Assembly (NCBI GenBank): GCA_029866325.1
Contig: JARWZO010000005.1
Coordinates: 62,001-126,000, forward strand
Reading direction: 5' to 3'
DNA length: 64,000 nt
Source: Fluviicola sp.
GTDB taxonomy: Bacteria; Bacteroidota; Bacteroidia; Flavobacteriales_D; Crocinitomicaceae
The first letter of the stretch is position 1. Each line of letters begins with the position of its first letter. Shown here one piece after another: positions 60,253 through 64,000 of the stretch. Under the pieces are notes generated by a model. It searched no databases, was not told where the DNA came from, and worked only from the letters and a program-made list of their open reading frames with translations. A program made the translations under genes and the position numbers.

Positions 60253-61590
60253 ATGAAAAACGTTGCAGTAGTTGGAGCAGGATTGGTAGGCAGTTTGCAA
60301 GCCATCCTAATGGCACAGAAAGGATACAATGTATCGGTTTTTGAACGCAGGGAAGATTTGCGTAAAGCCAAATTGATCAGTGGAAAGTCGATCAACCTTG
60401 CGTTGTCTGACCGTGGTTGGAAAGCCCTTGAACTTGCAGGAATTGCGGAAGATATCCGTGCGATTTCCATCCCGATGCACAGCCGCTGTATGCATGCGCT
60501 AGACGGATCGTTGTCTTACCAACCTTACGGAAAAGAAGATCAAGCCATTTACTCTGTTTCGCGTGGTGGTTTGAACCAAAAGCTCATGAATCTGGCGGAT
60601 GATTATCCGAACATCGAGTATTTTTTCGACCGAAAATGTCAGGATTTGGAGCTTGCTTCCAATACGTTGACTTTCAACAATACCAAAGAAAAAACAACCG
60701 AAAAACATGTCTTCGACCGCATTTTTGCAACAGATGGAGCTTTTTCAGCAGTACGTATGCGCATGCAAAAATCAACCTTGTTTGATTATTCGCAGAAATA
60801 CCTCGACCACGGTTACAAAGAATTGGTCATTCCTGCCAATGAAGACGGTTCGCACAAACTCGACAAAAACTGCCTGCACATTTGGCCACGTGGTGAGTTT
60901 ATGATGATCGCCCTAGCCAATCTTGATGGTAGTTTTACCTGTACGCTCTTTTTTCCGATGAAGGGCGAAACCTCGTTTGAAACCTTAAAAACACGCGAAC
61001 AAGTTGGTGGTTTCTTCGAAAAAACATTCCCAGATGCGGTGTCAATGATGCCGACGCTGTTGGACGATTACTTCGACAACCCGACTTCAACGCTGATCAT
61101 GGTGCGCTGTACACCGTGGAACTATCAGGACAAAGTATTGTTGTTGGGCGACGCTGCTCACGCCATTGTACCTTTCTACGGACAAGGAATGAATTGCGGG
61201 TTTGAAGATTGTACTGTTTTCGACGAAATGTACAAACAAGCCAATGGCAATTGGGATGGTTTATTGGATCGGTTCTCGGATCAACGTGTTCCGGATGGCA
61301 ACGCGATTTTGGATTTGGCTCTGTTCAATTACGTTGAAATGCGTGATTTGACCGCCGATCCGGATTTCTTGTTGCGTAAAAAAATCGAAGCAAAATTCTC
61401 GAATCTGTACCCTGAAAAATGGATGCCGTTGTACTCACAAGTTACGTTTAGCCACATTCGCTACAGTGATGCATTAAAAAACGGACAGTACCAACAAACG
61501 ATCATGGATCAGGTAATGCAGTTGGATGATATTCACCAAAACTGGAATGAACCATTCGTTATGGAAAAAATGTTGGCGCTTTTGGTGTAA
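60253..61590 (+). CDS. kmo: Kynurenine 3-monooxygenase
   Basis: FAD/NADPH hydroxylase converting kynurenine to 3-hydroxykynurenine. FAD motif VAVVGAGLVGSLQAIL at the N-terminus, an Arg-containing segment (KSINLALSDRGWKALE) seen in KMO, and the second FAD site LLGDAAHAIVPFYGQGMNCGFEDC. Length (445 aa) matches bacterial enzymes, and a hydrophobic C-terminal tail is not evident. It follows kynU, so both enzymes act in sequence; tryptophan 2,3-dioxygenase and 3-hydroxyanthranilate dioxygenase are not in the window. Confidence 0.95.
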   Translation: MKNVAVVGAGLVGSLQAILMAQKGYNVSVFERREDLRKAKLISGKSINLALSDRGWKALELAGIAEDIRAISIPMHSRCMHALDGSLSYQPYGKEDQAIYSVSRGGLNQKLMNLADDYPNIEYFFDRKCQDLELASNTLTFNNTKEKTTEKHVFDRIFATDGAFSAVRMRMQKSTLFDYSQKYLDHGYKELVIPANEDGSHKLDKNCLHIWPRGEFMMIALANLDGSFTCTLFFPMKGETSFETLKTREQVGGFFEKTFPDAVSMMPTLLDDYFDNPTSTLIMVRCTPWNYQDKVLLLGDAAHAIVPFYGQGMNCGFEDCTVFDEMYKQANGNWDGLLDRFSDQRVPDGNAILDLALFNYVEMRDLTADPDFLLRKKIEAKFSNLYPEKWMPLYSQVTFSHIRYSDALKNGQYQQTIMDQVMQLDDIHQNWNEPFVMEKMLALLV

Positions 61591-61629
61591 CCAAACGTCA
61601 GTATTCGGATATTTACAAAAACGCTCGTT

Positions 61630-62547
61630 ATGAATCGACTATTTCTTGGAGTATTACTTTCGGTAGTGATGGCAGATAGTGCAATGGCACAGTACAAACC
61701 TAAAAAACGCAGAAGTGATTTTTTCGGCGGGGCTGAAGACTACCGTGATATTTCCAAGAATGCGTTGCAGATTTCATTTGGGCCGAACTACACCCTGAGT
61801 CATCTCAAAAACGAAACTGTCGACGGTGTTGACAACCTCAACCGCCCTATTGATTACACCATTGATCCTGCGGGAAGAGTGGGTGGTTTCATCGACATCG
61901 GAATGGCGCATTACCGCTTTAAAAAGTCACGTGTTTTGGGCGCTATATACAAAATGCGGGGTGAGAAAGGCGAAATCAAATGGATCGGAGCGAATCTCAT
62001 TCACCGCGTGGATTGGGGATTAGGTTTCGATTACATCGGCGGAACCGAAAAAACGACAACCAATTATTTGGATTTAATGGGGAACGTCATCAACACGGTT
62101 GAAGGTCAAGGGAAATTCTACAACGGTTACCTTTACGGACGCTTTACCGCAGATCGTTTTACGCTGCTGAACGATAACTGGCACCTCGAAACCGGACTTG
62201 GTGTGAATTTTAATTACATGATCATGGAAGGCTCACAGGAGTATTCCGAACCGGTATTTGCAGAGCAAAAATTCCAGAAAAACTTCATGGCTCAGATTCA
62301 CGGACACCTTGGGTTTCAATACCGTGTGCGACGTGGTGATTATTTGGTGTTCGGGTTTTACCTTCCTGCCATCGGGGTGTACGAAGCCAATCGTTTGAAA
62401 CCGACCATCCAATGGTTTTCGAGCAATTACTGGCCGGTGCATTTGCAAGTGAAGTGGATTCATCATTTTACCAAAAAATCGAACGGTTGCAATACCGGAA
62501 CGCCAGAAGACCGCAAGCGCAACGACGAATACATGCAGAACCGATAA
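61630..62547 (+). CDS. Putative outer-membrane beta-barrel protein
   Basis: Signal peptide MNRLFLGVLLSVVMADSAMAQ, then a basic stretch (YKPKKRRSDFFGG) and about 260 residues of amphipathic strands (ALQISFGPNYTLSHL, RVGGFIDIGMAHYRF, FYNGYLYGRFTADRF, WHLETGLGVNFNY, HLGFQYRVRRGDYLVFGFYLP). No named family recognised. Length is 305 aa. It lies 39 bases after kmo and three bases before a membrane-protein gene on the same strand, so it may sit in that transcript. Confidence 0.72.
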   Translation: MNRLFLGVLLSVVMADSAMAQYKPKKRRSDFFGGAEDYRDISKNALQISFGPNYTLSHLKNETVDGVDNLNRPIDYTIDPAGRVGGFIDIGMAHYRFKKSRVLGAIYKMRGEKGEIKWIGANLIHRVDWGLGFDYIGGTEKTTTNYLDLMGNVINTVEGQGKFYNGYLYGRFTADRFTLLNDNWHLETGLGVNFNYMIMEGSQEYSEPVFAEQKFQKNFMAQIHGHLGFQYRVRRGDYLVFGFYLPAIGVYEANRLKPTIQWFSSNYWPVHLQVKWIHHFTKKSNGCNTGTPEDRKRNDEYMQNR

Positions 62548-62550
62548 TCG

Positions 62551-64000
62551 GTGTTTCGAAGACTCATTTCCCGTTTTCGAAGCGAACCGTTTTTATGGTC
62601 GGCACTAGCAATTGCAGCTCTTGTCTATATCCTCATTTCGTTTGTCAATCATTACTGTTTTCGCACCTATACACTCGATTTAGGCGCCTACACAAACGCG
62701 TTGTACGATTACGCGCATTTCGGTTTCAACGATAGTTCAACATTCAAAGCTGTTCCCGAAAACTTATTGGCAGATCATTTCGACTTGTATTTACCGCTTG
62801 TTTCGCCCTTGGTTTATCTTTTTGGAACCTACACGCTGTTGGTTGTTCAACTGATTGCCGTGCTTGTTGGAGCAATTGGCATTTATCGCTATTTCGATTA
62901 CCGTTTTCCAAACACGCACCTCAAGCGATTTGCACTCATCTACTTTCTGTTGTTCTTCGGCATTTTCGCAGCATTTTCCTTCGATTATCACAGCAATGTG
63001 GTGGCAACAATGCTCGTACCGTGGTTATTATTGGCTTTCGCGAAACGGAAATTTAGGCAAATTGTAGTGCTTACCATTCTGATTTTGATTGCCAAAGAAA
63101 ACATGTCGTTGTGGGTCGTTTTTATTGGCTTCGGATTGTGTTATACCTATTTCCGTGACAAACAATTGCGTTATATGGCGCTCGGCATTTCGGGTTTTTC
63201 GATGCTCTATTTTGTGATGATCACCGGAGTAGTGATGCCGGCGCTTTCCAACTCGGGGACCTATCCGCATTTTCATTATTCGGTATTGGGCACTGGTGCA
63301 GGAGAAGCCTTGATGCAACTGCTTTCGCACCCAATCGACAGTTTTAAATTGTTGTTTATCAACCACAGTCCTTTTCCTGAAAACAACGGCGTCAAGGCAG
63401 AATTTTGGATTGTCACTGCGGTTTGCGGCTTGTTTTGCCTGATCCGAAAACCGATTTACCTGTTCATGCTCATTCCGATCTTTGCTCAAAAATTGTTTCA
63501 CGACAATTCCGCCATGTGGGGCATCAATCAGCATTACGCCATTGAATTGGCTCCGTTACTGGCAATTGGAACCTTTGAAGCAATTGCACAATTTCACAAC
63601 CAACAATGGAAACGTGTGGCTTTATTTACGGCTGTGATTTGTTCGCTTGCCTGTGCTATTCGGGTGATGGACAATACCGTTGCTTATGCTGAAAAAGCGC
63701 GGATCCGGATTTACAAAGAAGCCCACTACAACCGCGAGTTTCCCATTGATGAGGCTTACAAGGTCCTCCGCCTGATTCCTGAAAATGCTGTGGTAAGCGC
63801 ACAGTCGGCATTTGTACCACATTTGGCGGTGCGCGAATCGGTGTATCAGTTTCCGATTATTCGAAATGCCACCTACATCTTATTGTCACCGGTGGAAAAT
63901 CCGTATCCATTGACAGCGGAAACTTTTACACACAAAAAAGACAGTTTGCTAAACACTTCCGCATGGAAAATTGTTACTAAAAACAATACATTTATCTTAC
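62551..64000 (+). CDS. DUF2079 family integral membrane protein, cut by the window end
   Basis: The frame from GTG 62551 is open to 64000 (483 codons, no stop). It starts three bases after the stop of the beta-barrel gene. Many hydrophobic helices are present (LWSALAIAALVYILISFV, LLVVQLIAVLVGAIGIYRYF, FALIYFLLFFGIFAAF, FIGFGLCYTYF). The N-terminal pattern YTLDLGAYTNALYDYAHFGF ... LLADHFDLYLPLVSPLVYLF matches DUF2079, a family thought to be GT-C-like glycosyltransferases. The actual activity is unknown. The C-terminus is outside the window. Confidence 0.82.
   Translation, partial: MFRRLISRFRSEPFLWSALAIAALVYILISFVNHYCFRTYTLDLGAYTNALYDYAHFGFNDSSTFKAVPENLLADHFDLYLPLVSPLVYLFGTYTLLVVQLIAVLVGAIGIYRYFDYRFPNTHLKRFALIYFLLFFGIFAAFSFDYHSNVVATMLVPWLLLAFAKRKFRQIVVLTILILIAKENMSLWVVFIGFGLCYTYFRDKQLRYMALGISGFSMLYFVMITGVVMPALSNSGTYPHFHYSVLGTGAGEALMQLLSHPIDSFKLLFINHSPFPENNGVKAEFWIVTAVCGLFCLIRKPIYLFMLIPIFAQKLFHDNSAMWGINQHYAIELAPLLAIGTFEAIAQFHNQQWKRVALFTAVICSLACAIRVMDNTVAYAEKARIRIYKEAHYNREFPIDEAYKVLRLIPENAVVSAQSAFVPHLAVRESVYQFPIIRNATYILLSPVENPYPLTAETFTHKKDSLLNTSAWKIVTKNNTFIL

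Noticed and set aside
63028-63534. 168-residue minus-strand frame at the right end
   Set aside because: Antisense to the DUF2079 membrane protein, whose hydrophobic pattern is clear.

Overview
The window looks like chromosomal DNA of a free-living member of the Bacteroidota, most likely Flavobacteriales close to the Fluviicola/Crocinitomicaceae group (inference). Supporting signs: Bacteroidota-type promoters (TTTG, about 17 bases, TAnnTTTG) instead of sigma70 boxes, little Shine-Dalgarno signal, four secreted proteins with type IX secretion (T9SS) C-terminal sorting domains, a TonB-dependent receptor, an HU-CCDC81/SPOR protein, GH3 and bacilliredoxin family proteins, and a kynurenine-pathway gene pair. 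No phage, integrase, transposase, rRNA or CRISPR array was seen. The only certain RNA gene is tRNA-Ser(GGA).

Layout. 1-5.4 kb: edge-truncated Fic protein, SWIM/SNF2 helicase, a candidate small RNA and tRNA-Ser with degenerate partial copies of its 5' half. 5.4-11.9 kb: asparaginase, TatD nuclease, bacilliredoxin, FAD oxidoreductase and two unknown envelope proteins, all on the minus strand. 11.9-21.1 kb: secreted cytochrome c/copper-monooxygenase-like protein, S41 protease, dCMP deaminase, orphan response regulator, T9SS lysyl-endopeptidase-like protease and T9SS LamG/repeat protein. 21.1-28.8 kb: XRE regulator, universal stress protein, GH3 protein, EamA transporter, fructose-1,6-bisphosphatase, unknown protein and orphan PstS-like lipoprotein. 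28.8-39.9 kb: Mfd, HU-CCDC81/SPOR protein, KdsB, TonB receptor, DprA, C1 peptidase and a BlaI-like regulator. 40.1-45.8 kb: a translationally coupled giant TPR protein and beta-barrel protein, then FtsE. 45.8-50.8 kb: surface polysaccharide genes (two glycosyltransferases, a Wzz-like protein, an O-antigen ligase/polymerase). 50.9-57.4 kb: riboflavin synthase, a large T9SS MopE-repeat protein, a second candidate small RNA, MetF and two small proteins. 57.4-64 kb: HemL, kynureninase, kynurenine 3-monooxygenase, a beta-barrel-like protein and a DUF2079 membrane protein running off the right edge.

Most genes are housekeeping or envelope functions in short operons. The non-coding DNA is unusual in two ways. 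It holds at least six kinds of palindromic or inverted-repeat elements, almost all between genes. It also holds two loci, 50 kb apart and on opposite strands, that share the same architecture: a Bacteroidota promoter, a structured segment, an almost identical tail built around TTCATAAGTAGTAGTAGTT, and an intrinsic terminator. These look like members of one undescribed small RNA family and are the best candidate for something new here.
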